64,000 bases of DNA from Siphonodentalium dalli (Eukaryota > Mollusca > Scaphopoda > Gadilida > Siphonodentaliidae). The notes beneath the pieces were generated by a model. It worked only from the letters and a program-made list of their open reading frames with translations, did not search any database and was not told the origin of the DNA. The DNA lies in NCBI GenBank assembly GCA_032622095.1, contig CP136065.1:23426134-23490133 (forward strand), in the 5' to 3' direction. This document shows, in pieces, positions 11,340-22,950 of this stretch. Each line of letters starts with the position of its first letter. Positions within the stretch are counted from its first letter, which is position 1. Made by a program: the position numbers and the translations under genes.

Positions 11340-13289
11340 AGCTCAATCGATTGTGACCTTGAAATAAACATTTCACCTCGTGCCTTACCGTCACCCACCA
11401 TTTTGGAACTATACATTTATATAAGCATTGATAATATAGTAGTCTTAATGTCTGTTGTCTATGTATGTAGTATGTATTGTTTGTATGTATTTGTGTTTTG
11501 TATAGACATTTTTTAACTAACATTATTGCTCCTATATGTTTTTTCATATCAGAATCTACACTTCCTGAATTTGTATGGCCAGTGAGCAACGATTACATTT
11601 GATAAATTTATTATTACATTCATTTAAATTTCTATAGTATTTTGCCATTAGATGCCAAAAAGCTAATATATTTAAATAGGATAATTAATTTATGGCAGAA
11701 GTAAATGTTGAGTGTAGGAATTTCGCCATGGCAACATGTGATATTGCAGCAACGTCACTATAATATTTAATGTTATTATGAACTGAAAATGCAGTTTTAA
11801 CTTATATGTCATTAGAACAAATATTATTCATCCTGACAACTGATCCTGATATAATTCGCAATATAAATACATTTATGACGATCACAAGCATATATAAATT
11901 GTTTTTTCGATTTATATGTTTGTGATTCATCCAAATGTGTTAAAACATTGGAATAACATCAGGAAATGAAGATTTGTCTTTAACTAAATTCATAGAAGGT
12001 TTTACAGTAGAAATCCCAATCATATCGATCTGCATCTATTTTAATTTAGGTGCGTGGATGTGCATGACTAAAACCGGTCTAGTGAAGCAGATGTATAACG
12101 GCAGCATGCATGAGGGATACAGCATTCCATTCAACAAGGCAGTGATACTGTAAATGTCATAGCACTCTGGGATAAGTGCTATATAAAGACTACCCATTAT
12201 ATAGAGAGTAATCAATTGATTTTGACGATTAATGAAATAATTCATTAGGGTAACCAGGCTTGGTAAACCAGAGAATGAAGGAATAGCAATAGGACCATCT
12301 CCCCCGAGTGAATTATGTCACGTAATCATCGAAAGCAATTGATTATTCTGTTTATTACACACTTTCCACCACTAAAATCCGCTAATTCTAAAGATAATAT
12401 GTGACAAAATAGTCCCAGATCAGCTGATCGCATATGCTTGCCAGGGTCATAGACTCATAGTTCACAGGTGTGACTTTATTCACTTTTAGTCCACAGAGAA
12501 ATCCTTATAAATCAAGGCTAAGTGTGTAATAAAATATTATTACCAACCATGCAGGTTTTAGTTTATCTTTGTCCTGGTACATATAGATACTAGTTTAGAT
12601 ACATTTAAGTTTGAGACACCCTTTTTTGGTATACACAGAACAATTAATGTTTGTGTTATTGTTCGTTAGTGTGATGGTGCCTGGATAGTACTAGCCACTA
12701 CAATCACACATATGCCATAAATTGTTGGACAATAACACATGGATATGATTCTGTGTTTATTATCTGTCCGATCAGCATGTTTACTCATTATTATATTCCA
12801 ATTGTGTCATGTCTGCAGATGTTTTATTTAAAACCTTTCCAGTTGTGTTGTCAAGGTCAGTGTCATTTACGTGTCGCGTCTCTAATGCTTCACATACATG
12901 ATTGTTGGTATGAGTGGCCTCTAAACATTTGAACAGACTCATCAGCATGACATTTGACGTTTGATTGATCAGCGTCAAGTTTTCATACTTATCCTTCCAA
13001 AATGTTGTACAATGTGAGCAATTTCACTCTCAGTGGGAAACTATATACAGTGGCAGCGTGTGCACAGGTTTCAGTCAAGATCTAGATTGGGTACACATTG
13101 GGTTCACTTCTATAACTGTACATGATTCCAATAATGTTATTAATAATTTAAATATTCAGATGTTTTACAACAAAATTATGGTAGTGACTTCTATGAGGAT
13201 GGCAATGTATTATCCATGCATTTACATAAAATCCAAAATGATCGTGAATCATGTGTCCAATTTGAGCGCGAATTCAGTACTCTTCCCCA
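11340..13289. other. No gene recognised
   Basis: AT-rich sequence. A minus-strand 65-codon frame (12781-12978) with two NxT sites is unremarkable and unsupported by splice sites I can trust. Confidence 0.4.
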
Positions 13290-13402
13290 GCTTGACCATA
13301 GGCTGTGTACCTTTTCCCACGTTTACCATAGGCTGTGTACCCTTTCCCACTTTTACCATAGGTTGTGTACCCTTTCCCACTTTTACCATAGGTTGTGAAC
13401 CC
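13290..13402. repeat. 27-bp minisatellite, about 4 units
   Basis: The unit is TTTACCATAGG(C/T)TGTGTACC followed by CTTTCCCAC. Units are nearly identical and in frame, so reading frames through them repeat nine residues (TIGCVPFPT). I see no other coding sign. Confidence 0.85.
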
Positions 13403-13807
13403 TTCACCACTGTTTAATCTTTCCAATTTTGTCAGTTAGAGTGACCCTTTCAGAGTAAGTCGGAGCATGAAGAAGCTCGGTCCAGTAATAAAGATGTCTA
13501 TTCTTCTGCAATTTGGCATATTCATGGACGGCATGTCGTCTTGTATGTAAAATTTACACACGATGTTAATTTCATTACCAACCTACCTCTATCTATCGAT
13601 TCGTTGAACATCGCACAATAATTTCAACAAGGTTATATTGAATCACCCAGCCATGATGGAAAAAGTATTGAATAACACTTTTCCGATAACAGCATCAACT
13701 TAATTAGTTAGTTAACAATTATTATACCACGATCGCCTATCTTACTATATAAATAAAGCCATCTGTTTAAATTTTACATTTAATCAACACCTGTTAATTA
13801 AACGTGC

Positions 13808-13990
13808 CTACTGTTGATTAAACTTCGCAGAGTGGATTAAACTTTCTCCATACAATTTGAACGGAAAAGTGTTTATCCATCGCATTGTAAAGATCGTGGC
13901 ATAAACTTCGCAGAGTGGACTAAACTTTCTCCATACAATTTGAATGGAAAAGTGTTTATCCATCGCATTGTAAAGATCGTGGCATAAACA
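13808..13990. repeat. Tandem duplication, ~91-bp unit
   Basis: Two copies of TAAACTTCGCAGAGTGGA, AACTTTCTCCATACAATTTG, AAAAGTGTTTATCCATCGCA and TTGTAAAGATCGTGGCATAA follow each other with very few differences. They abut the palindrome at 13994-14132, whose loop also contains GAAGATCGTGATGTAAA. Confidence 0.85.
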
Positions 13991-13993
13991 AAA

Positions 13994-14132
13994 TATACGC
14001 ATAGTGTTTCTGAATAACAAATTTAATCCACGAGTGGGATTGGCGATTTACACCACTCGCTGAAGATCGTGATGTAAATCGCCAATCCCACTCGTGGATT
14101 AAATTTGTTATTCAGAAACACTATGCGTATAT
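13994..14132. mobile_element. Foldback element, arms ~60 bp
   Basis: A near-perfect palindrome: the left arm (ATACGCATAGTGTTTCTGAA through GGGATTGGCGATTTACA) is repeated inverted at the right, around a ~20-base loop CCACTCGCTGAAGATCGTGA. The high identity of the arms suggests a recent origin. Termini and target site are not resolved. Confidence 0.85.
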
Positions 14133-14577
14133 CCTATATTTGTTAACTAGATATTATCCAACACCACAACTTGTTCTTTTTGGGAACCCGTTGGGGAATA
14201 TAAGATTAATGATTCATATACGTATTATGTGGAATAGCTGAGTTACTGCACTATGTGTGCTTGGAGATATTATTGCAATATTACATCAGGCAGGCGACAA
14301 AAACCATGTCACCCTGGTTAGCGGGCAACAGTGTGATTTGTCGCATGGCATGTGACAGGACTTGGGTCAATCAGAAGCTGGTAAAATAGGGTAACAATTA
14401 TTTTTATGACCGAAGCAGAGCTTGGCCAAGTAGAATTCTTGTTTATCATAATGTCATCTGCCCAGACTTGTTATTATGGATTATATATTTGTAAATATTG
14501 TTTCCACCTTTTTACACACATAGTTGTATATCTGTTTTATACTTGTAACATATATTGTGTATATTATTTATATAAAG
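14133..14577. other. No gene recognised
   Basis: AT-rich sequence with no identifiable exon or repeat. Confidence 0.4.
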
Positions 14578-14787
14578 TTTAAAGGTACTCAATCCGATCA
14601 GACGCTCCTAAATTACTATTTCTTTGTATTCGGGGTAAAATATATTTGATTCGAGGCGAGGAATCCACCCTAAAAGCTCAGAGTGATTAGATATCGATGT
14701 TTGAAGTTTGCTATTTCTATTGTTTATGGATTCCGAAGCCAAAGAAATAGTAATTTAGGAGTGTCTGATCGGATTGAGTACCTTTAA
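14578..14787 (+). mobile_element. TTTAAAGGTACTC-end MITE, short copy
   Basis: Terminal inverted repeats AAGGTACTCAATCCGATCAG and CTGATCGGATTGAGTACCTT, continuing through the AAATTACTATTTCTTTG stem, flanked by TTTAAA. Other copies are at 29229-29683 and 31054-31485, with a right-end fragment near 42660-42715. Confidence 0.85.
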
Positions 14788-15034
14788 GCATATACATGTA
14801 TCTATATAATACATGTATACACTGTATATAATTGCACACCAAAGCCTTTTTTAGTTGTTCCAGTTGAAGCGACTCATAATCTTCATGCATCAAATTAAGA
14901 CATAAAATAATTTCTCACTTTTATCACTTCCCAGCGATAAAATCCCAGTGATAAAATAGATTGATAAATACATGAAATACTGATATATGGACTATGTACT
15001 CTTAAAATACCTACCAAAGTGTTAATAATGCTGT
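14788..15034. other. No gene recognised
   Basis: Short AT-rich spacer between MITEs. Confidence 0.4.
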
Positions 15035-15038
15035 TTAA

Positions 15039-15475
15039 CCATTTCTATACAAAATGGATTCTTCCTCTCAGGTATAATAGTACAGTAATACTCTAAGTAA
15101 TCGACTTCTTAACCACAGCAGAATTATGGGTAACTTTTCAGGATTTAGTTGGAAATATGGCTTGTTGCCATTCATCGGAAAGCTCTCAGTATACCGACCA
15201 TATGTACAGCATTACTGTAAATATATCGGGAGAGCTTTCCGATGAATGGCAACAAGCCATATTTCCTACTAAATCCTAAAAAGTTACCCATAATTCTGCT
15301 GTGGTTAAGAAGTCGATTACTTAGAGCATTACTGTACAGATTGGAATGGACTATTCAGGAAAAATAAGCAGATGGCAGCTACAAGTGCGGAAGGAGTTCT
15401 ATTATTGAAAGGAAATCTGCAAATAATAAGTTTGTTGACCATCATAATGTTCCAAGTCAAAGACAACACGGGACC
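15039..15475 (+). mobile_element. TTAA MITE, CTATACTA-end family, split by a foldback element
   Basis: TTAA at 15035-15038 is followed by CCATTTCTATACAAAATGGA. The body resumes after 15336 with ATTGGAATGGACTATTC and ends in a degraded right side near AATAAGTTTGTTGACC. Comparison with 8138-8384 gives an interruption exactly at the palindromic element 15081-15336. Confidence 0.75.
15081..15336. mobile_element. TACAGTAAT-end foldback MITE, nested
   Basis: Inverted ends TACAGTAATACTCTAAGTAA and TTACTTAGAGCATTACTGTA. The arms carry GCAGAATTATGGGTAACTTT and AATATGGCTTGTTGCCATTC and mirror each other over ~110 bp. TA at both ends fits a Tc1/mariner-type MITE (inference). It is the same family as 24450-24722, 27834-28050 and the array at 48986-49860. 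Confidence 0.85.
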
Positions 15476-15479
15476 CTTG

Positions 15480-16197
15480 CTTTCTACTAAATTAATTCTA
15501 CGAGACACATTGGCCGCGTATAAATGGATTTGATGTATTTATCGAGCTATTATGATTATCTAAATGATATAAATTACCTGGCCTGAACTAAATGGTGAAT
15601 ATTAATAGTTGCTTTAATATCTTATATGAATATCAGCTCACCTCATTTTAAACTATTGCAGCATGTATGTTTTTATTATTATTATATAATGCTATATATT
15701 TTTAACTGAAATTATTACTGACTACTAACAGTAGTTCATTGTTAATTTTAATAAATGTTTATAAATAAAATACAAACAGAATTAAGACTGCTTTTTACCC
15801 CACCATCTCGGGTGCATTGATACCGGTATGTCATAGTAACTTAGAGTATACAATTTTCATTCTCTCTTATTACCGTACCTTACCTTGAGGTAATAACAAG
15901 AGTTATTGAACATGTTTAGACCGAAAAACTTCTAACCTTGCCCATCAAGCAGAATATATAATATTCCATACAGTGTGGTGGCAGATCGTGTCCAATGGTA
16001 GGTGAACTATAATATGTTGATAAACTCTGCATAGCACCGAATGTTAATTGTCTTATATTATATTGTTATGCAAAAGTAACAGCCTCATTTAATACTGACT
16101 ATAATATGGTATCTTTCATGTCTGAAAGTTACAAACTCAAGGATCGAATGTCAGAATCATATCACAAATGAATTTCAGACGTTTGATTTACCCTTGT
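15480..16197. other. No gene recognised
   Basis: AT-rich sequence without recognised structure. Confidence 0.4.
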
Positions 16198-16201
16198 TTA
16201 A

Positions 16202-16918
16202 CCCTTTCTATACTAAATGGATTCTCCCATTCATTTATAAAAGTATACATCCGAATGGTCTATTATTCATTTGGAGGGATATTATGGTGATAAAAGCAGA
16301 TGGCAGATAAATAAAAGTGCAGAAGGAGCTCTATTTATTGATAGAAATCTGAAATGTTTAGATTATAAGTTCGACAAACGATCTATGGTCGTTTGTTGAA
16401 CTTATTATCTGAATATTTCCTATGGCAGAACTACTCATAAATAATGCTTTAGTATAGACAGGGTTAAACTTATTGTCTGATTTCATATGGGATAACTACT
16501 CATCAATGATGCTTTAGTATAGAAAGGGTTAAACTTATTATCTGAACATTTCCTATGGGATAACTATATACTCGTCAATGATGCTTTAGTATAGAAAGGG
16601 TTAAACTTATTATCTGAACATTTCCTATGTGATAACTACTCCTCAATGATGCTTTAGTATAGAAAGGGTTAAACTTATTATCTGAACATTTCCTATGTGA
16701 TAACTACTCACTAATGATGCTTTAGTATATAAAGGGTTAATAGGGTAACTACTCACCAATGATGCTTTAGTACAGAAAGGGTTAATAAGGTAACTACTCA
16801 CTAATGATGCTTTAGTATAGAAAGGGTTAATAAGTAACTACTCACCAATGATGCTTTAGTATAGAAAGGGTTAATAAGGTAACTACTCACTAACAATGCT
16901 TTAGTATAGAAAGGGTTA
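16202..16918 (+). mobile_element. TTAA MITE, CTATACTA-end family, with expanded right-end array
   Basis: TTAA at 16198-16201, left end CCCTTTCTATACTAAATGG, body as in 8138-8384. From about 16430 the right end is repeated roughly 11 times in units of ~45-70 bp: ACTACTCA(C/T)(C/T)AATGATG, CTTTAGTATAGAAAGGGTTAA. Some units also repeat TTATTATCTGAACATTTCC. Each unit supplies another terminal repeat and another TTAA. Confidence 0.85.
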
Positions 16919-16993
16919 GTATATTCTCTACCCTGATAAAGTGACAATGTGAAAAAGTTATTCAAACAATACAGGAATACTTCACTCTCTTAA

Positions 16994-17468
16994 CACTTTC
17001 AGTGCCAGGTCCGATTTTTGTAAAACCCATATACCCTGTGCCAATGCATTCTCTTATAAATGCGAGTCGACCATAGGTCGCCTCGCATATATAAGAGAAT
17101 GCATTGGCCTAACAATTTTTCATCATTTGTTATTATTTTTTACAATTTTTTACAATTTTAATAATTGTTTCTTATATTCTTTAACAGACTTATTTTGTAG
17201 GTTTAGTGCCCGGGAATCTTATGTTTTTCATGGGCATCAAAATTATTACTATGAATACTTGGTGATAGTTTTGAGTTATAACATGCCAATAGGTTTTATC
17301 CAGTTTGTTTTTAAATTCGCGATAGCATGCTTAAGCATACCCAAAAAAAATTCAACCCAAAAAAATATAAAAAACAAAAAGGAAATTATTTTTTTTTATT
17401 TTTTTAGGGCCGATTTTACAGACCGTAAATTAGGGCCGATGAGATCGGCCCCTGGCACTGAAAGGGAT
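16994..17468 (+). mobile_element. TTAA MITE, CAGTGCCA-end family, full-length type
   Basis: TTAA at 16990-16993 and 17469-17472. Left end CACTTTCAGTGCCAGGTCCG; right end CGGCCCCTGGCACTGAAAGGG. The hairpin module is at 17038-17106 (GCCAATGCATTCTCTTATA, then the GTCGACCATAGGTCG centre and its inverse). The internal arm AGCATGCTTAAGCATACCC and the GGGCCGATGAGATCGGCCCC palindrome match 25754-26229 in inverse orientation. Confidence 0.9.
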
Positions 17469-17704
17469 TTAAAGCCATGTTCGGTTTGGATCCACAAATT
17501 ATACCTAGTAATGCTCAATTGTATCACACCCTCCAGTTCCAGGGACCATAATATGTTTATAAATACATGAAATAATTTTATACAAACTTAATATATGGCG
17601 CAGAAAGACTTGAGTAGTCATTGAATTTAGATAATCAAGTCTCATTTCGGTGTGAAAAATATAAAACAGCGGGAATATGTCTTTTGCCTTCACAGAGTCT
17701 ATAT

Positions 17705-17949
17705 ACCTTTCATGACAGGAGAAGCATTGGTGCAGCATTAAAGATCATGTGCCGGTGCATTATCTTTATATATGCGGGAGCCTGGCATTATGTAAGATAA
17801 TGTACTGGCTTATAATGTCAAGGTAGATACAATAGATATTATTAGGCCAATGTATTCTCTTATATTCGAGGCTTCCTATGGGAGACTTGACTATATAAGT
17901 GAATGCATTGGCACAGGGTTTTCAGGAAGCACCAGACATCGAAGGGTTG
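17705..17949. mobile_element. TTAA MITE, CATGAC-end family, diverged
   Basis: Left ACCTTTCATGACAGGAG, right CATCGAAGGGTTGAA. Two diverged hairpin modules at about 17735-17815 and 17850-17915, the second followed by GCATTGGCACAGGG. The TTAA flanks are eroded, so this is an older copy. Confidence 0.65.
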
Positions 17950-18139
17950 AACAAGTAGTTTGTATTTATCACCATTTATTATCCCTGCTACCAAATTAGA
18001 TATACATAATTTATGTTCAAATGGAGATAAAGCCAGGAGTCAAAATCATAATTATAACAATATAGCTTTATTTGGTGTAGAAATATCAGATAAGAAGCTT
18101 TGATATATTTAAAGAGTCAACAGAGATATGTTAAACATT

Positions 18140-18662
18140 CAGGTCACATGTACACAATATAGCCAGGTTTACATACACACAGGTCACATACAGACATTCA
18201 GGTTTACATGTACATATTCAGGTTACATGCACAAAAAAATAGCCAGGTTTACATACACACATTCCGGTTACAAGCACACAATATAGCCAGGTTTACATGC
18301 ACGCAAAATAGCCAGGTTTACATACAGTCAGGTTACGTACACACATTCAAGTTACATTTACACAATATAACCAGGTTTACATACACACATTCCGGTTAAA
18401 TGCACACAATATAGGCATGTTTACATACTCAGTCAGGTTATATGCTCAAAATATAACCAGGTTTATAATAAACACATTCCGGTTACATGCACACAACATA
18501 GGCTATAAAAGCCAGGTTTACATACACACATTTCAGGTTACATGCACACAATATCCAATATTGCCAGGTGTACATGAATTTGGGTTACAGGCACACAATA
18601 TAGCCAGATTTACATACACACATTCAGGTTGTGTTCACAACATATAGCCACATTTGCATACA
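18140..18662. repeat. Minisatellite of ~36-48 bp higher-order units
   Basis: Irregular alternation of CACACAATATAGCCAGG, TTTACATACACACATTC and (A/C)GGTTACATGCACAC. About a dozen blocks with frequent small indels. Open frames through it are low-complexity and not called. Confidence 0.85.
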
Positions 18663-19439
18663 CACTTGTCAACTTTATTTGCTACGAACTAAAAACAATC
18701 ATTTCGATTGTAGCGCCATATTCACATAGATCGCTAGATCGACAGCAGTACTGCTGAAAACACTGAATTTGATGTCTGCCCTGCAGAGGCCACAAATCTA
18801 AACTCAATTCAAGTCAATTATCATCAGTTGAAATTCGACTCTTATTTATCAACAGAAATAGAGGATCTCAAATTCGTCACAATTCTATAAAAAAATTATC
18901 AACCAAGTGTACTAAATTCAATTGAGACAAGCTTTAGGGGACAAGATTAATAAATTTTGCGATGAATTCGCCACGAATTTGAGATGCTTTTTATCACATA
19001 ATTACATTTTAGCAAGGTAAACTGATCTCGAAATGGCTGGGGTTAACAAAAAATAATATTGATTTCCTTATCACACCCAAAGATGAAGTAAAGACACCTT
19101 CAAGAAAAAATAGAGTTCCATTTTAAATGTGTCTTTTTGTGTTGACAGAATTGTTTAACCACCATTGTCACTAATTTTTATCTCACAGTCAACAATAAAT
19201 AACTCAACACAAATTGAATATCATAATTATATTCTAATTAACATAAAAATAACATTTATCGATATTCCACTAAGCTCTTATGTCACTGCACGTGCTGGTA
19301 ATACACATGTGTATTACTAAAAATATGAGGCCTGTTTTAGGGGCTAATTATGTGATAAAAGAGATTCATATTCAGTCATAGAAAAGGATATTTTTACCTT
19401 TTAAAAATGAAACATTAGATATTCATGAAATTATGTAAG
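18663..19439. other. No gene recognised
   Basis: AT-rich unclassified sequence; no splice-bounded exon seen. Confidence 0.4.
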
Positions 19440-19443
19440 TTAA

Positions 19444-19767
19444 CCTCTTCACTGCTATGACATCTGTAACAATTACGGACGTAAAGGTGCACGCCGTATG
19501 CTATATGGTCCATAGGTACTATGGACCTACTTCAGCACACTAGCAGTAGGCCATTATACATACATAAGTGGAACTCAGAGATCGGTGCATCGGTATAACT
19601 GTATCTCAAAGTTTCAAACAGTGTATGATATTCCACGATTGTGAACGATAATAGCCTCTCAACTGAGTCAGTTTTATGGTTCTTGTGATAATCCTGTTAT
19701 ATTTTTCCACTGGAAAATGGCAATAAAATAGCACACGGCGTCATAATGTCATTTAGCAGTGAAGAGG
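19444..19767. mobile_element. TTAA MITE with CCTCTTCACTGC ends (324 bp)
   Basis: Perfect TTAA at 19440-19443 and 19768-19771. Ends CCTCTTCACTGCTATGACAT and ATGTCATTTAGCAGTGAAGAGG are inverted repeats of ~14 bp plus an imperfect extension. The interior does not match the other TTAA families and lacks the shared hairpin, so it is a separate single-copy family in this window. Confidence 0.85.
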
Positions 19768-19771
19768 TTAA

Positions 19772-20338
19772 CCTCCCATTGTTGGTAGCATTTAATCAAT
19801 TTGGGCATGGACCATTTATGCCACTTCAGCATATTGCGAAGTTGTTGAATTATTTTCACTTTTGTGGGGTTCTGTAAATAATTCATTTCCATTCGAACCG
19901 AATACACAATAATATTTGCATTTTTTTTCACAGTTTACAGGTCATATATTGTGTCCAACATGTTTTCAACTGAACAATGCAGAAAACGATATGTTAATTA
20001 GAATTGTTATGATGTTGTTGTAACTAGAGGCTTGGAACCGTGAATGAATCTTTAACAATTTGCTCTCCCATATAATACAGGTCCAATATTATAGCTTTAA
20101 AGGTGGATTATGTCTTCTACAACATGATCTATATAGTTTCCCGGGTATGAATTATTAAATACGAATTGAAGACCCCTATCCGGAAATGCATCTATCAATT
20201 ATTAATTATTTTAATTGGAAATGTTATCGTATAAAATAACTTTGTGCTATTCAATAATGGTCCCCGATATTCATGACCGTCTTTTTTATTTGCATTTTTT
20301 TGTTATTTCAGTTATTTTAATCATTGAAAATAAGCATA
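19772..20338. other. No gene recognised
   Basis: AT-rich. 'gaagacccctatccggaaa' near 20170 recurs near 62360 and, inverted, near 63240, so part of this stretch belongs to an unclassified dispersed repeat. Confidence 0.4.
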
Positions 20339-20762
20339 TGTGACCCGCCATATCCAATCCAGTCGGAAGTCGGGATTTTTTTACCCTGTGCCAATGCATT
20401 CTCTTATATATGCGAGTCGACCATTGGCCTAACAATTTGTTATCATTTTTTTTAAATAAATGTTTCTGACAATTTTTAGGACATAAAATAAAAAAAATCC
20501 GTTACCCTGCAGGGAGCCCCACACATATATAGAAGCATATAGAAGAGTGTCGTCTGCTCATGTTTGTCTGGGGCTCTGTATGGGTGAAATTATAAAATTG
20601 TTAAAGAATACAAGAAAAATTTATTAAAATTGTAAAAAATTGTTAGGCCAATGCATTCTCTTATATATGCGAGGCGACCTATGGTCGACTCACATATATA
20701 AGAGAATGCATTGGCACAGGGTATATGGGTTGATACAAAAACCGGACCTGGCACTCAAACGG
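20339..20762 (+). mobile_element. Chimeric hairpin-module MITE: TGTGACCC left end, CAGTGCCA right end
   Basis: The left end TGTGACCCGCCATATCCAAT and the interior (GCCCCACACATATATAGAAG, TGTCTGGGGCTCTGTATG) match the element at 55989-56435. The right end, after the hairpin module at 20645-20716, reads ACAGGGTATATGGGTTGATA then CCTGGCACTCAAACGGTTAA, which is the CAGTGCCA family end (TTAA 20763-20766). The left hairpin has lost its inner half (20388-20430). The two ends therefore belong to different families joined through the shared module. Confidence 0.8.
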
Positions 20763-20766
20763 TTAA

Positions 20767-21089
20767 TAGTACAACAGATACAATTAATCAGAGACATTTT
20801 GCAGCTCGCATTCATTCGGAGCACCATGCTGGAGGTCTCTATATAAAAGTTCTATTTATAGAACAAAGAAATGTCCCATTAATTGAATAAAATAATATCG
20901 AAATAAAATCAATATAAATTGATAGAATCATTTCCGGGCAGGGATTTCCAACTCATATATATTATTTCATACCCAGAAAACTATCTAACATTTGTTATTT
21001 AAAGAATAATCCATCTAATTCTTTTTTTAACTAAAAGTAAAGGTGCACCATGCTATGATGGTATATTGTGTAGTTTACATACTGTACAT
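20767..21089. other. No gene recognised
   Basis: Short AT-rich interval between mobile elements. Confidence 0.4.
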
Positions 21090-21550
21090 TCAAGCCTGAT
21101 TATAGCGTGTCTGTCATTTACTGAATGAGGTCCCCAGAGGGTGAATTTAGTGATGCTACCTGCATAATGGGCTATCATCACTAAATTCACCCTGTGTGGA
21201 CCTCATTCTGCTCAGGCCTGATCTTCTCTGGAAAGTTTCTTTATTATAAAATTTCTGTAGAAACTTAGATTCTTTTTTTTTAAGTTTAGTTTCTCTATAT
21301 AATTTCCCTAAATTGGTAGACAACACATTGCATAATCGAGGTTCCCAATGGGTGTACATCACAATATTCTTCATTTGGGAACTTCAATCAGAGTCTATGT
21401 CTCCCATAGCAGATGAGGTCATGCAGAATGAGGTCCCCAGAGGATGAATTTGGTGATGCTATTAAACCCGCTATGCATTATAGCATCACTAAATTCGCCC
21501 TCTGGGGACCTCATTCTGCAAATGACAGGCACACTAAACTCAGGCCTGAG
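21090..21550. mobile_element. GAATGAGGTCCCC double-foldback MITE, copy 1
   Basis: Two palindromes, about 21107-21210 and 21430-21535, are separated by a ~220-bp spacer (CTTCTCTGGAAAGTTTCTTT ... CCCAATGGGTGTACATCACA). Each palindrome has GAATGAGGTCCCCAGAGG, GAATTTAGTGATGCTA and their inverse. The outer edges read CAAGCCTGA and CTCAGGCCTG. Other copies are at 22951-23386 and 36766-37158. Confidence 0.85.
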
Positions 21551-21776
21551 TACATTAATGATGAAAAACCAGAAAACAATTATTGTTTACATTTAAAAAA
21601 TATTATGCCATCTCTTAACATGCCTAAAGAATACATATTTCATACTGTTGTGTGAGATAAAGGTTGATTGTCATAATGATAGTCCTTCCAGCTGAACCTT
21701 GAGTCCAGATGTGAGGTTAACTCACATTCATGTTCGGTGTGAAGTATGGTCAAGTGTTAATGGCTTCATTGATTAA

Positions 21777-22027
21777 CCTGTTCATGATGGGAGCTGCGCT
21801 TGTGCAGCATTAAATATCCTGTGCCAGTGCATTCTCTTGTATATGCGAGTCTCCCATAGGGAGCCTTGCCTATATAAGAGAATGCAATGGCTTACAAGGT
21901 CAAGTTAAATATTGTTATGCCAATGCATTCTCTTGTATATGCGAGGTATATGGGAGCCTCGCATATATAAGAGAATGCATTAGTACAGGTTTTTTGCAAA
22001 ATTTCAGGAAACTCCAGTGTGGAAGGG
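21777..22027. mobile_element. TTAA MITE, CATGAC-end family
   Basis: TTAA at 21773-21776 and 22028-22031. Left CCTGTTCATGATGGGAGC, right TCCAGTGTGGAAGGG. Two hairpin modules (about 21820-21895 and 21915-21985). Confidence 0.8.
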
Positions 22028-22066
22028 TTAAGGTACCCAAGATCTTGAATATTATGACTACTTAAT

Positions 22067-22337
22067 TGACCCTTTCTTTACTAAATACTCACTGACGAGT
22101 AGTTGCCTTGGGAAATGTTCAGATAATAAGTTCAACAATCTGCATGAGGTTGTATATAGAACGTATTATCTGAACATTTCCCACAAATGAAAAAGAATTG
22201 TTCTGCACTTGTATTATCTGGTTCTCTATCTGTCATCTGCTTATAATTCCCTAACATCCCTCCATATGAATAATAGACCATTCCAATGCATAATTTTATA
22301 ACTGATGGGAAAATCCATTTAGTAAAGAAAGTGTTAT
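22067..22337 (-). mobile_element. TTAA MITE, CTATACTA-end family, inverted copy
   Basis: Reads as the reverse complement of 8138-8384: CCCTTTCTTTACTAAATACT at the left, GGGAAATGTTCAGATAATAAG, CATCCCTCCATATGAATAAT, and ATCCATTTAGTAAAGAAAG at the right. The flanking TTAA is degraded. Confidence 0.75.
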
Positions 22338-22950
22338 AGTCAAATTTTAGACTCAAATGACACTGAGTTTGGCAAATTTCCAACCATAGATGGAGGTATC
22401 ATGGTTAATTTTTAACCTATGGAAGCCACAAATTTCATCAGAGTAAATTAATCTGGGTGTTCATATCGTGATTCATTCAGAAAGTTAGATCCAAGATTTA
22501 CCTTCTCAACATGTCATCATTTTCAGACCCAGATCACATGAAATGTATTGAAAGATCTGTACACTGTGCATATATCATTTGAGTCTTTTGAGTTTCTCAC
22601 TCACAAATATATGTTGGTACATCGCCATCTTCTATCTCTCAGGAGAGGAATACTCAGATATAATCAAAGTATTGAGTAACATCTCTTTATATAAATCTGT
22701 TTCCATTCAGAATTTCACATTGTGATATATATATGGCAAACAAAATATTCGTGTTTTAAATGACCTTCCTCTATAAGACAAAGATTTGTGTAACAATTGA
22801 TGAACATCCCATCTTAGACATTAATAATAATAATAATAGAAACGTTCACACAATATACACAAACATTCACACAATATACACAAACATTCACTCACATTTA
22901 AAAGCACATATAGTGTTCAGCACTTAAGATTTCACTGGCAGGAGCATTCC
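22338..22950. other. No gene recognised
   Basis: Unclassified. CACACAATATACACAAACATTCA is repeated twice near 22850, and an (AAT)n run lies near 22822. Confidence 0.4.

Noticed and set aside
12781-12978. 65-codon minus-strand frame with NxT sites
   Set aside because: Plausible composition but no family match, no linked exons and no promoter.
13216-13417. Reading frames through CCATAGG(C/T)TGTGTACC repeats
   Set aside because: Two overlapping frames share the same repeats; this is a minisatellite effect.
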